A DNA stretch of 64,000 nucleotides. Origin: Acetobacter fabarum. GTDB taxonomy: Bacteria > Pseudomonadota > Alphaproteobacteria > Acetobacterales > Acetobacteraceae. The position numbers and the translations under genes are program-made. Location: NCBI RefSeq assembly GCF_011516925.1, contig NZ_WOTG01000002.1:186001-250000 (forward strand), written 5' to 3'. Shown piece by piece: positions 45,195 through 56,700 of this stretch (its first letter is position 1; every line of letters begins with the position of its first letter). The notes beneath the pieces were generated by a model. It saw only the letters and a list, made by a program, of their open reading frames with translations. It ran no database searches and was not told where the DNA came from.

Positions 45195-45758
45195 TTAACC
45201 TTCCAGTTCCGCATCCCAGTATAAATAGTCATGCCAGCTTTTGTGCAGGTAGTTGGGTGGAAAAGCCCGTCCGTTTTCCTGCAGTTCCCATGATGTGGGG
45301 CGTACAGGGGTGCGGCGGGGCAGCATGCCAATATGGTGCGGCATGTGCGGGCCCTTGCGCAGGTTGCAGCAGCCACACGCGGTAACAACATTCTCCCAGC
45401 TTGTGCGCCCGCCCTTGCAGCGGGGAATAACGTGGTCAAACGTTAGTTCCTGCGTGGGGTGGCGCTCCCCGCAATACTGGCAGGAAAAGTTGTCGCGCAA
45501 AAATACGTTAAAGCGCGTAAAGGCCGGTTTGCGGGCGGCTGGCACGTAGTCCTTGAGGGCCACCACGCTGGGCAGGCGGAAGGCCTGGCGGGGTGAATGC
45601 ACTTCCATGTCATATTCGCTCAGGACCGAAACCCGGTCGAGGCACACCGCTCTTATGGCATCCTGCCATGCCCAGAGGGAAAGCGGGAAATAGGAAAGTG
45701 GTCGGAAGTCTGCATTCAGAACAAGGGCTGGGTAGTTTAGAGTACTGCCATCGGCCAA
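45195..45758 (-). CDS. HNH endonuclease
   Basis: The protein contains the HNH zinc-finger nuclease core: FSCQYCGERHPTQELTFDH, then IPRCKGGRTSWENVVTACGCCNLRKG. The N-terminal part ALVLNADFRPLSYFPLSLW is typical of a conserved alphaproteobacterial HNH family of unknown biological role (187 residues). The start is TTG at 45758, since an AGGAG lies exactly seven bases upstream; a GTG at 45779 is the alternative and lacks a ribosome site. Divergent from gluQ. Confidence 0.88.
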   Translation of the reverse strand: MADGSTLNYPALVLNADFRPLSYFPLSLWAWQDAIRAVCLDRVSVLSEYDMEVHSPRQAFRLPSVVALKDYVPAARKPAFTRFNVFLRDNFSCQYCGERHPTQELTFDHVIPRCKGGRTSWENVVTACGCCNLRKGPHMPHHIGMLPRRTPVRPTSWELQENGRAFPPNYLHKSWHDYLYWDAELEG

Positions 45759-45947
45759 GATGTGTCTCCTCGTTAGCACGAGAACACAGTTCCGAAGGGG
45801 TCAGAACAACTCAAGCCGACCGCCAGCAGAAGTGCGTCGTCGAGATAATTACCGCCAAGACTATTGCAGACACAAAGAGGTGTGGCAAGAAAATGCGGGC
45901 CAATAGTCACCGATATTTGGCATCTTTATATATCTGGTAAGATTAAT

Positions 45948-46913
45948 ATGACTATTCGATTACAGTACAATGAACATTGCAAAACAGAGTGGGTTACGCG
46001 GTTCGCTCCCAGCCCCACAGGGGCGCTGCATCTGGGCCATGTGGCGTCTGCCCTGTTCGGGTGGAAACTGGCGCAGCCCGGCGGGCAATGGCTGGTCCGC
46101 ATGGAGGATATAGACCCCCAGCGCTGCAAACCTGCCTATGCCACCGCTCTTTTGGAAGACCTCGCATGGCTCGGGCTGGTGCCAGATGGGCCTGTTCTGT
46201 ACCAGTCCACCCGTATGGCGGTTTACAAGGCCGTGCTGGACACGCTTGAACATATGGGTGTGCTGTATCCGTGCTTTTGCACCCGATCGGATATTGCGCG
46301 GGAGAGTGCGGCCATGTTCTCCGCCCCCCATACCGCCCCCGATGGCAGCCTGCTCTACCCCGGCCGTTGCCGCCAGCTTGATGCCCACACACGGGCGCAG
46401 CGTATGGCGCAGGGTCAGCCATACGTGCTGCGCCTGCATATGGCGCGCGCTATGGAGTGTGCCCGCACGCTGGCCCGCACCCGGAGTGGTGGGGAGCATG
46501 GCGGGGCAGGGGCCTATGGCCCGCTCACCTACCATGATCTGGCCTGTGGCCCGGTCCCCTGCCAGCCCGAACTGTTTGGTGATGTGGTTCTGGCCCGGCG
46601 GGACGTGCCTGCATCCTACCACCTGTGCGTGACGTGTGATGATGCCGCGCAGGGCGTCACGCTGGTCACACGGGGGGAGGACCTGCGCCCCGCCACCAGC
46701 CTGCACCGGTTGCTGCAGACCCTTATGGGCTGGCCCGCCCCGCATTACGCGTTCCACCCCCTGCTATGCGATGCCACAGGCCGCCGTCTGGCCAAGCGTG
46801 ATGGTGCGTTGAGTGTGCGCGCCATGCGCCAGAGCGGGCTGAGTGCCCAGCAGGTGCGGGACAAGGCCGTGTTTGCGGCGGCTCCCCATGGCCGCGCGCC
46901 CTTGCAGGGTTAG
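45948..46913 (+). CDS. gluQ: Glutamyl-Q tRNA(Asp) synthetase
   Basis: GluQRS resembles the catalytic half of glutamyl-tRNA synthetase (RFAPSPTGALHLGHVASALF, with a zinc-binding CFC...YPGRC region) and lacks the anticodon-binding domain. It adds glutamate to queuosine in tRNA-Asp. The KMSKS loop is reduced to RRLAKRDGA. The start at 45948 gives about 321 residues; upstream codons from 45864 are not conserved. Confidence 0.93.
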   Translation: MTIRLQYNEHCKTEWVTRFAPSPTGALHLGHVASALFGWKLAQPGGQWLVRMEDIDPQRCKPAYATALLEDLAWLGLVPDGPVLYQSTRMAVYKAVLDTLEHMGVLYPCFCTRSDIARESAAMFSAPHTAPDGSLLYPGRCRQLDAHTRAQRMAQGQPYVLRLHMARAMECARTLARTRSGGEHGGAGAYGPLTYHDLACGPVPCQPELFGDVVLARRDVPASYHLCVTCDDAAQGVTLVTRGEDLRPATSLHRLLQTLMGWPAPHYAFHPLLCDATGRRLAKRDGALSVRAMRQSGLSAQQVRDKAVFAAAPHGRAPLQG

Positions 46914-46984
46914 GTTACCGCCCACTGCACCCTTTTTTGCATGACAGGGAAAAAGCCCGCGCAGAACAAAAAAGACAGAGCAGG

Positions 46985-47075
46985 TGGAATCTCCGGTTCC
47001 GCCCTGACCGGAAGAGGATTACTGTGCGCGCCGGAGCAGCGCATTTGCCGCCTTTGTCCGGGTCTGTGCCCGCGC
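46985..47075 (+). promoter_or_regulatory. Structured leader with competing helices upstream of the aminotransferase pair
   Basis: Several short stems that cannot all form at once share bases: CCGGT (46993) with ACCGG (47007), CTCCGG (46991) with CCGGAG (47031), and TGCGC (47025) with GCGCA (47039). A further stem CGGG-TCTGTG-CCCG follows near 47060. Such alternatives are typical of attenuators or riboswitches, but I cannot match this to a known class. Confidence 0.35.
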
Positions 47076-47093
47076 AGGTGCCGAGTGCCTTAA

Positions 47094-48323
<1,230 letters not shown>

Positions 48324-48326
48324 ACC

Positions 48327-49532
48327 ATGTCCCGGAGTTTTGCGCACCGCCTGAATGGCCTGCCAGCCCCCGCAACAATAGAGATGGCCCGGCGCGCCCG
48401 GGCTCTCAAGGCGGAGGGCAGGCCGGTTATCTCGCTTGCTCTGGGCGAGCCCGATTTTGCAACGCCGCCTGCGGTGGTGGAAGCCGCCCATCAGGCTGCG
48501 CTGGCCGGGCAGACCAAATACCCCCCTGTGGATGGTACGCCCGCGCTCAAGGCGGCCATTGCCCGCAAGTTCGCGCGGGAGAACGGGCTGGACTACACGT
48601 CCGAGCAGATCATGGTTTCCAACGGGGGCAAGCAGGTCATCTTCAACGCCTTCATGGCGACCCTGAACGCGGGGGACGAGGTGGTGGTGCCAACACCCTA
48701 CTGGGTCAGCTACCCCTTGATTGCGCGCATGTTCGGGGCCACGCCGGTGTTTGCTCCATGTCGGGAGGAAGACGGGTTCAGGCTCCGGGCAGATGTGCTG
48801 GCGCAGGCTCTTACGCCCCGTACACGCTGGGTTGTGCTGAACTTCCCCAACAACCCTACCGGGGCCATCTGCCCGGCCGAGGATCTGGCCGCTCTTGCCA
48901 AAGTCCTGCGCGATTACCCCGATGTATGGATTTTGTCGGACGAAATATACGAACATCTGGTGTTTGACGGAGCACGCTCCGCATCAATCGCCGCCGTGGC
49001 ACCCGACCTCAAGGATCGCACCATTACGCTTAATGGTGTTTCCAAGGCTTATGCCATGACCGGGTGGCGCGTGGGGTTTGCCGGTGGACCAGCCGACCTT
49101 CTAACCGCAATGCGCGGTGTGCAGGGGAACGCCACATCGGGCGTGTGTTCCATTGCGCAGGCGGCTGCTGCCGCCGCACTGGATGGGTCGCCGGATCTTG
49201 TGCAGACCATGGTTGCCACATACAGCCGCCGCCGTACCAACGTGGTGCAGGCCCTGCGTGCGGTGCCGGGCCTGACCTGCGCCATGCCCGAAGGGGCTTT
49301 TTATGCCTATCCCGGTGTGGCCGCCTGCCTTGGGCGCACAACAGCCGCCGGACGCCTGCTAGAGACTGACCACGACTTTGCCGCAGCTTTGCTGGATGAA
49401 GAGTTCGTGGCAACAGTGCCCGGTAGCGCCTTTGGGCAGTCCCCCTACCTGCGTCTGTCCTGCGCAACCTCGGATGAGGTTCTGGCCGAAGCCTGCCAGC
49501 GTATTGCGCGCTTTGTGGGCGGATTAACGTAA
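48327..49532 (+). CDS. Class I aspartate-type aminotransferase, second of a tandem pair
   Basis: A 401-residue paralogue of the gene just upstream, with the same landmarks: LALGEPDFATPP, LNFPNNPTGAICP, PLP lysine in [17 protein letters not shown], and YLRLSCATS. The two differ throughout, so the duplication is old, and each may prefer a different keto acid. Only three bases separate them, so both come from one transcript. Confidence 0.93.
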   Translation: MSRSFAHRLNGLPAPATIEMARRARALKAEGRPVISLALGEPDFATPPAVVEAAHQAALAGQTKYPPVDGTPALKAAIARKFARENGLDYTSEQIMVSNGGKQVIFNAFMATLNAGDEVVVPTPYWVSYPLIARMFGATPVFAPCREEDGFRLRADVLAQALTPRTRWVVLNFPNNPTGAICPAEDLAALAKVLRDYPDVWILSDEIYEHLVFDGARSASIAAVAPDLKDRTITLNGVSKAYAMTGWRVGFAGGPADLLTAMRGVQGNATSGVCSIAQAAAAAALDGSPDLVQTMVATYSRRRTNVVQALRAVPGLTCAMPEGAFYAYPGVAACLGRTTAAGRLLETDHDFAAALLDEEFVATVPGSAFGQSPYLRLSCATSDEVLAEACQRIARFVGGLT

Positions 49533-49578
49533 TCATACGGTCGGGCAGGTTCCAAGGCCCGGCTAGGAGTGCCTGAAC

Positions 49579-50523
49579 GTGCCTGACCAGCCCCAGCCCG
49601 CGCCGCTACCTGCGGGGGAGAAACGTGTCTTCCGGAGCTTCTCGCGTGAGGAGATGGCTCTGGTCTGCATTACCGTTCTGTGGGGGGTAACGTTTTTGGT
49701 CGTGCATACGGCCATGCGTTACACGGGGCCCATGTTTTTTGTGGGGCTGCGCTTTACCACGGCGGCTCTGCTTTCCATGCTGCTGTTCCGCCGCCTGCTG
49801 CTGGACCTGACCCTGCGGGAAGTGCAGGCGGGGGCCTGTGTGGGGGTGGCCATTTTTTTTGGCTATGCGCTGCAAACTCTGGGGCTTGGGAGCATTTCCA
49901 GCAGCCAGTCGGCCTTTATTACGGCCATGTATGTGCCTATTGTGCCGTTTTTGCAGTGGTTTTTCCTGCGCAAACCCCCTCATCTTATGGTGTGGCTGGG
50001 GGTGCTGTTCGCTTTTTCCGGTCTGGTGCTGCTAACCGGCCCGCAGGCCATAGCCCATATGCACCTCCAGTTTGGGGAGGTTGTAACCTTGGTCAGCGCT
50101 GTGGCTATTGCGATGGAAGTTGTGCTGATCAGCCGTTTTGCCTCCTCCGCCATTAACAGTTTTCGGGTAGCGATCGTGCAGTTGCTGGTTGCCGGGCTGC
50201 TGGCATTTGCTGCCATGCCCATTATGCACGAACACGTACCGGCTCTGACGTGGTGGTGGGTGCTGCCCGGTCTGGGCCTTGGGGCCATGAGCGCGGTTAT
50301 TCAACTGGTTATGAACTGGGCGCAAAAAACAGTTTCTCCCACACGGGCAACACTTATTTATGCGGGTGAGCCCGTATGGGCCGGGCTGGTGGGGCGTCTG
50401 GCGGGGGATATGCTGCCAGCCAGAGCGTTGGCGGGTGGCGCGCTGGTTATTCTGGGCGTGTTGGCCAGCGAGGTGCGCCTGCCGCGCAGGCAGGGGCGGG
50501 GCAGGAAGGGGCGTTCCCTGTAA
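49579..50523 (+). CDS. DMT-superfamily (EamA) transporter
   Basis: About 10 transmembrane helices in two EamA repeats: LVCITVLWGVTFLVVHTAMRY in the first and a repeat that ends with VGRLAGDMLPARALAGGALVILGV. Such proteins export amino acids or other metabolites; a role with the aminotransferases upstream is possible but only by proximity. The start is a GTG at 49579, with GGAG nine bases upstream. Confidence 0.9.
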   Translation: MPDQPQPAPLPAGEKRVFRSFSREEMALVCITVLWGVTFLVVHTAMRYTGPMFFVGLRFTTAALLSMLLFRRLLLDLTLREVQAGACVGVAIFFGYALQTLGLGSISSSQSAFITAMYVPIVPFLQWFFLRKPPHLMVWLGVLFAFSGLVLLTGPQAIAHMHLQFGEVVTLVSAVAIAMEVVLISRFASSAINSFRVAIVQLLVAGLLAFAAMPIMHEHVPALTWWWVLPGLGLGAMSAVIQLVMNWAQKTVSPTRATLIYAGEPVWAGLVGRLAGDMLPARALAGGALVILGVLASEVRLPRRQGRGRKGRSL

Positions 50524-50582
50524 AGTGGCTCCGGTCATTCTGCCTGAGCGTGTGACACAGGCAGCCAGTTAGAAAAAACCGT

Positions 50583-51620
50583 TTATTCGTGCAGAACATT
50601 CAAGGTGTAGGCACGGGCAAGGGCGGTGGAATCCTCTCCATCGGCCATCATGCCCACAAGCTGGAGTTCATCGCAGTACTGCGCGATCTGCTCACGTAGG
50701 CCGTGGCCTACAAGGGGGCGGATAACCGGCTCGTTGCGCAACATGCTGCGGGCACTGGCAACGGGCAGACCGGCGGCGTTATCGGCTATCAGGGTTGCGG
50801 CATCATCACGGTGGGTGTTGACCCATAGGGCCGCATCGCGCAGGGCCATAACCAGTGCCGTGGCGGCTGTGGGGTCTTTGTCCTGTGCGGTATCTGCAAC
50901 GCCCAGAATAAGGCTGGTGCGTGCGGCGTAATGGCCTGTATCGCTGCCAACAAGTTCGTACAGAAGGTCCGGATAATTCTGGAGCAGGCTCCACGCATCG
51001 GGATCATGCGTGACCACAGCTTCTATTGTCTGGTCATGCAGAGCCTGTTCTATTTGCGGGATGGGCAGGTCAACCCAGTTGATGTGGTTGAGTGCATCCA
51101 TGCCCTTGCGGCGCATCATGATACAGAAGAACAGTTTGTCTGCCGCATTCTGGTCTGGCACCGCCACGTTGCGGCCCATAAGCTGGTCCAGCCGTGTAAT
51201 GCCGCTGCTCCGCCGCACCAGCAGGCGGCGGCTGCCCGACTGTACCCCCATAACCAGATGGGCCGGCAACCCTGAATGCAGGTGTTGAAGCCATGTGAGA
51301 GCCGGGGCCAGCGCGTAAGAGGTTTTTTGCTGCGCCAGTGCTGCAAGCGCTTCCTGCCCGTTATGGATATTGGGCAGGGGGTCCACGTCCAGATTGTACT
51401 GGGCAAAAAAGTTCTTCTCCAGTGCGGCTGCCAGCACGGGGGACATGGCGGCCTCTGGCCAGGCAATCCGGAGCTTGCGGTAAACACCGTCGGGCTGTTT
51501 GCGGGGCTTGCGGGGGTGCTGCTGGCTCGCCAGAAGCACAACGCCACCTGCGGCAACGCAACTTCCGGCCCCCCAGAGCAGGGCACGGCGTGAAAAGGGG
51601 GAAGGTGCGGGTGCGCTCAT
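50583..51620 (-). CDS. ABC transporter substrate-binding protein (NMT1/SsuA-like), Tat-type signal
   Basis: The N-terminus FSRRALLWGAGSCVAAGGVV carries a twin-arginine signal; the mature part has a two-lobe binding-protein fold (LRIAWPEAAMSPVLAAALEKNFFAQYNLDV, then AVVTHDPDAWSLL). It fits the nitrate/sulfonate/taurine or thiamine-precursor binding family; the ligand cannot be told. No permease or ATPase genes are nearby, so it appears orphaned. Confidence 0.83.
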   Translation of the reverse strand: MSAPAPSPFSRRALLWGAGSCVAAGGVVLLASQQHPRKPRKQPDGVYRKLRIAWPEAAMSPVLAAALEKNFFAQYNLDVDPLPNIHNGQEALAALAQQKTSYALAPALTWLQHLHSGLPAHLVMGVQSGSRRLLVRRSSGITRLDQLMGRNVAVPDQNAADKLFFCIMMRRKGMDALNHINWVDLPIPQIEQALHDQTIEAVVTHDPDAWSLLQNYPDLLYELVGSDTGHYAARTSLILGVADTAQDKDPTAATALVMALRDAALWVNTHRDDAATLIADNAAGLPVASARSMLRNEPVIRPLVGHGLREQIAQYCDELQLVGMMADGEDSTALARAYTLNVLHE

Positions 51621-52102
51621 ATGCGTTATCTTACACCGTGTTGGCGGAGGTGTCCCGGTTAAGGGGGCAGAAAATCAAAAAAACAGGAGCATGCCAGAGC
51701 CTTATGGCCGCAGTTGTGAGGAGGAAACTGTACTATTGTTTTTATTGTTTGTTGTTTTGGAAAGGTTTTTCAAAAGTTCTTTATGCATTCTGGCGATGTG
51801 TGCGCAGGTATGTGTTCTGCCAGTTTGGATGCGGCGCAAAATGTGCGGCGCGAGGGGAGGCTATACTGGCCAGCGCATGGGCTAACAGGCAGCGGTAGGG
51901 GTTTTGGCAGAGACGGTGCGGGCGGAAACAGCGGGGCAAACGGGGTGCGTTTACAGGGGAAGTTTGATTAACATTTTGTAATATAAAAAGGGTCTTGCAC
52001 CCTCAAAGGGTTGCCGTTATACACCCATTCAGCAGCACGACGGGCGGCATCTTGAAAAAGATTATGCCCTGAAATGCCGCTAAGTGGTTGTAAAATAATT
52101 AT
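51621..52102. other. Intergenic stretch between the binding-protein gene and tRNA-Asn
   Basis: These 482 bases should contain the promoter of the minus-strand binding-protein gene and that of tRNA-Asn. It becomes AT-rich toward 51965-52100, where TTGAAA (52052-52057) is a candidate tRNA -35 element. The short open frames here have no family motifs or convincing ribosome sites. Confidence 0.4.
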
Positions 52103-52178
52103 TCCCGAATAGCTCAGTTGGTAGAGCAAGCGACTGTTAATCGCTGGGTCGTAGGTTCGAGTCCTACTTCGGGAGCCA
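52103..52178 (+). tRNA. tRNA-Asn (GTT)
   Basis: A 76-nt tRNA with acceptor stem TCCCGAA/TTCGGGA, D-arm AGCTCAGTTGGTAGAGC, anticodon stem-loop CGACTGTTAATCG (anticodon GTT), T-arm GTAGGTTCGAGTCCTAC, discriminator G and an encoded CCA end. Confidence 0.97.
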
Positions 52179-52311
52179 CACTTATTCCTCCCCCCTAAAA
52201 TGCAAATCCCTATACCGTAGCTTCAAACGCTCTGTGTGCGTTCGCGCATGTTTTTGCCGCCCGAGTGGTGTGCCAGCACGGGCGGCGGAATGTGGAGTGT
52301 GTTGCGTGGGC

Positions 52312-52662
52312 TCAGGCCTGAGCGGCAATGCCGGTGAGTTCCACCTTCCAGGACGGATCAGCCAGCTTGGCTTCTACCGTGGCGCGGGCGGGTTTGTTGC
52401 CCTTGTCCAGCCATGCATCCCATGCGCGGTTCATGCCTGCCATATCGGCCATGTCGGCCAGAAAAATCTGGACTGAAATCAGGCGGCTTTTATCTGTTCC
52501 GGCTTTGGCCAGAATGGCATCCACCTGACGCAGAATATCTTCCATCTGCCCCTGCGCATCCAGTGTGGCGTCATCCGCGACCTGCCCCGCCAGATAGACC
52601 AGACCGTTGTGAATAACAGCGCCGCTCAGGCGTTCTTCAGGTTCAAGGCGGGTTATGCTCAT
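52312..52662 (-). CDS. RidA-family enamine/imine deaminase
   Basis: 116 residues with the RidA (YjgF/UK114) signature: VYLAGQVADDATLDAQGQMEDIL, and PARATVEAKLADPSWKVEL near the C-terminus, including the conserved Arg. These trimeric proteins hydrolyse reactive enamines from PLP enzymes. The start MSITRLEPEER at 52662 has an AGGAAA upstream. It follows panC by 44 bases in the same direction. Confidence 0.92.
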   Translation of the reverse strand: MSITRLEPEERLSGAVIHNGLVYLAGQVADDATLDAQGQMEDILRQVDAILAKAGTDKSRLISVQIFLADMADMAGMNRAWDAWLDKGNKPARATVEAKLADPSWKVELTGIAAQA

Positions 52663-52706
52663 GCTGTTGTCTTTCCTGTGCAAAAAAGCTTGGTGGGTAA
52701 AGGAGT

Positions 52707-53546
52707 TTACGCAGCCGCCATGTTGTCAATCAGGCGGATGTCGCCCAGACTTGCGGCAACAAACAGGCGTGCATCGGGTGTGAGCGTTTCGGTCGTAAGG
52801 AGTGTATCGCCCGAGCGCAGGTCCAGATAATGCACGTTAAAGCCGTGGCTTTTCAGGTTTTCACGGCAGGATTGCAGGCAGGCATCAACCGCTTTGCCAG
52901 CCTGAATATCCGCAATGCAGGCCCGTAATGCCGCAGGCAGGTAAGGAGCCTGTTCGCGCTGCTGGGGGGTGAGCCTGCGGTTGCGTGAGGACAGGGCAAG
53001 TCCATCGGCCTCGCGCACGGTGGGGACGGGTTTTATGCGCACGGGCAGGTTCAGGTCCTGCACTAGGCGGCGGATCAGGCAGAGCTGCTGATAATCTTTT
53101 TCGCCAAACGCGGCTATGTCGGCCCCGGTCTGGAGCAGCAGCTTGGTAACAACCGTTGCAACGCCATCAAAATGGCCCGGTCGGTCCGCGCCACACAACA
53201 TGCCATCCAGCCCGGAAACTGTAATGCGGGTTGCAAAACCCTCAGGGTACATTTCTGCCCCGTCCGGGGCGTAAAGCACATCCACTTTGCCTGTGCTTTC
53301 CAGTAGGGCGGCATCGGCTTCCAGCCCACGGGGGTAAAGTTGGAAGTCGGCTGCGTTATCAAACTGGATTGGATTGACAAAAATGCTCACAATCCGGCGC
53401 GTGGCCTGCCCATCCAATGCGTTAACAAGGGTAAGGTGGCCATTGTGGAGCGAGCCCATGGTGGGCACAAAACCTATGGTTTCACCCGCGTTGTGCCATT
53501 GGGCTACCAGTGTGGCCAGTTCGGTTCTGGATCTGATAATCCGCAT
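52707..53546 (-). CDS. panC: Pantothenate synthetase
   Basis: PanC joins pantoate and beta-alanine, using ATP, for coenzyme A synthesis. Signatures: VPTMGSLHNGHLTLV (HIGH-like ATP site), IFVNPIQFDNAADF, FGEKDYQQLCLIRR and EADGLALSSRNRRL. Normal length (279 residues). Divergent from dnaE. Confidence 0.97.
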   Translation of the reverse strand: MRIIRSRTELATLVAQWHNAGETIGFVPTMGSLHNGHLTLVNALDGQATRRIVSIFVNPIQFDNAADFQLYPRGLEADAALLESTGKVDVLYAPDGAEMYPEGFATRITVSGLDGMLCGADRPGHFDGVATVVTKLLLQTGADIAAFGEKDYQQLCLIRRLVQDLNLPVRIKPVPTVREADGLALSSRNRRLTPQQREQAPYLPAALRACIADIQAGKAVDACLQSCRENLKSHGFNVHYLDLRSGDTLLTTETLTPDARLFVAASLGDIRLIDNMAAA

Positions 53547-53722
53547 GAAAAATCCTGAAAAACAGATGAATCCCCATAAGGGGATTGCCCGGACAGGGCA
53601 GGAATGCCCGCATTGTAGTGCTGATTGGCTCGCGGTTCCAGAGAGGGCGGTTTTACAGCATGCGGGATTTAAAGTGCAGACAACCCGGTGGAGAGGGGCC
53701 GGGCCTGTGCTATAGGGGGCGT

Positions 53723-56700
53723 ATGTCCTACGCTGATTTTGTTCATCTTCGTGTGCACTCTGCCTACTCGCTTAGCCAGGGGGCAATCCGGGTGCCGGAA
53801 ATTGCATCCCTCGCGCAGGAAATGCATATGCCTGCCGTGGCTATTGCCGATTCGGGCAATCTGTTCGGCGCTTTGGAATTTTCGCAGTACTGCACAAAAA
53901 GTGGCATTCAGCCCATTATCGGGGCCCAGATCGGCCTGCCTGCCCGCAATGACAAGCCCGGTGCCCCGGCTGAACCGGTGGTGTTGCTGGCCCAGAACGA
54001 GGTGGGGCTGACCAATCTCCAGTTCCTCTCATCCGAAGGGTTCAAGACATCCGACCCGTCTGACCCGTTTGTAACGCTGGACACACTCTGCGCACGCGCC
54101 GAAGGGCTGATGCTGCTTAGTGGCGGCACACGCGGCCCGCTGTTCCAGATGCTGGCCGAAGGGCAGAAGGACGAGGCCACACGCTGGCTGGCCCGTATGC
54201 AGGAAGCGTTTGGCGACCGGCTGGTGGTGGAACTGCACCGCCACGGGCTGGCTGTGGAAAAAGCGGTGGAGCCGGGTGTGCTGGGCCTTGCAAGCCAGTT
54301 TGGCCTGCCGCTTGTGGCCACCAATGAGTGCTTTTTCCCCAAGCCGGAAATGTACGAGGCGCATGACGCGCTGGTGTGTATTGCCCAGGGCCGCACCATG
54401 GCGGAAAAAGACCGCTTCCGCGTGACCCCCGAACACTGGTTCAAACCCCCGCAGATGATGCGCGCCCTGTTCGCGGACCTGCCCGATGCGTGCGACAATA
54501 CGCTCGAAATTGCACGCCGCTGCGCCATAAAGGTGGAAACCCGCAAACCCCTGCTGCCCGTCTGCCCCAAAGTGCGTGAAGGTGCGACCGAGGACCAGAC
54601 CCTGCGCGCCATGGCGTGGGAAGGGCTGGAGCGCCGCATGGCCTCCATGACGCTGGATGACGCAACGCAGGACCGCTACCGCGAACGGCTGACATTCGAG
54701 CTGGATATTATCTCCAAAATGGGGTTCCCCGGTTACTTCATGATCGTGGCGGACTTTATCCAGTGGGCCAAGGCGCATGATATTCCGGTGGGGCCGGGGC
54801 GTGGTTCGGGTGCAGGCTCGCTGGCGGCATGGGCGTTGACCATTACGGATATTGACCCCATTCCCTTCAACCTGCTGTTCGAACGGTTTCTTAACCCCGA
54901 ACGTGTCTCGATGCCTGACTTTGATATCGACTTCTGTCAGGACCGACGAGACGAGGTGATCGCGTATGTCCGGCGTGAATATGGGGGCGACCGGGTTGCC
55001 CAGATCATTACCTTCGGTAAGTTGCAGGCCCGTGCGGCCGTGCGTGACGTGGGGCGTGTGCTGGGGCTGCCCTATGGCATGGTCAACCGTGTGGCCGAGC
55101 TTATTCCCAACAACCCTGCCAAGCCTGTTACGCTCAAGGAAGCCATAGCAGGCGAACCCAAATTGCAGGAAATGCGCGATAACGACGAGGCTTTGCGCAG
55201 ACTGCTCGAAATTGCCCAGCAGCTTGAAGGGCTGTTCCGTCACGCCAGCACCCATGCCGCCGGGGTGGTGATCGGGGACCGCCCGCTGGTGGAACTGGTG
55301 CCGCTGTACCGAGACCCCAAGAGCGATACGCTGGTCACCCAGTATAACATGAAGTTTGTTGAGCAGGCCGGTCTGGTCAAGTTCGACTTTCTGGGCCTGA
55401 CAACACTGACCATTCTCAAACGCGGTGTGGATTTTATCCACCGCATGGGCAAGGACGTGGATCTGGCGAGCATCCCGCTCAATGATGCGCCAACCTATGA
55501 CATGCTCAGTAGGGGGGATACGGCAGGCGTTTTCCAGTTCGAAGGTGCTGGCATGCGCGATGTTCTCAAGCAGATGCGCCCCACCCGGCTGGAAGACCTG
55601 ATTGCCGCCGTGGCCCTGTACCGCCCCGGTCCGATGGCCAATATTCCCGATTACTGCCGCCGTAAACATGGAGAGGCATGGGAACCCCCGCACGAGGAAA
55701 TCCGCGATATTCTTGAAGAGACCTACGGTATTATGGTCTATCAGGAACAGGTCATGCAGATTGCCCAGAAGATGGCGGGCTACAGTCTGGGGGGGGCAGA
55801 TCTGCTCCGCCGTGCCATGGGTAAAAAAATCCGTGCGGAAATGGACCACCAGCGCGAGATCTTTACCAAAGGGGCCACCGGGCGCGGCATAGATCACGAC
55901 AAGGCGGTAGAGGTGTTCGACCTCATGGCCAAGTTTGCGGATTACGGGTTTAACAAATCCCATGCTGCGGCCTACGCTCTTGTCTCCTACCAGACTGCAT
56001 GGATGAAGGCTAACCACCCTGTGGCCTTCCTTGCAGCCTGTATGTCACTCGCGCGGGAGCGGACGGAAAAACTGGCCGCTCTTCGGCAGGAAGCCGAGCG
56101 CATGGGCATTGCCGTGCTGCCGCCAGACATCAACCGTTCAGAGGCCGACTTTGCCGTGGAGGTCATGCCCAATGGTGAATATGGCATTCGTTATGCACTG
56201 GCCGCGGTTAAAAAAGTTGGTTTTGGGGCCATGGAGGTTCTGGTTGCCACAAGAGGGGACAAGCCTTTTGCCGATCTGGCCGATTTTGCAACGCGCATAG
56301 ACCCCAAACACATCAACCGCATGCAAATGGAAAATCTGGCCAAGGCAGGCGCGTTTGAATGTCTGGATAAAAACCGGGCGCGTGTTTTTCATTCCGCCGA
56401 TGCCCTTTTGCGCCGTGCCCATAGTCAGGCGCAGGAGGCGGCATCTGGCCAGATTGGCCTGTTTGGTGGTGGCGGGCAGAAGGAACCCCTGCGTCTGGCC
56501 GAAGGGCCGGACTGGCCGGAGTTTGAAAAACTGGCCATGGAAGCAGAAGCAATTGGCTTCCACATGACAGCCCACCCGCTGGATTCCTACGGCCCCGTGT
56601 TGCGCAGGTTGGGGGTTGTTAAATCCTCCCAACTGCTTGCCGCGGCAGAAGCCGGGGTAGGGCGAGTTAAAATTGCGGGCTGCGTGGTGGACCGCAAGGA

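Noticed and set aside
54029..56017. Minus-strand open frame of 662 codons opposite dnaE
   Set aside because: It is antisense to the conserved polymerase core; no motif or start signal.
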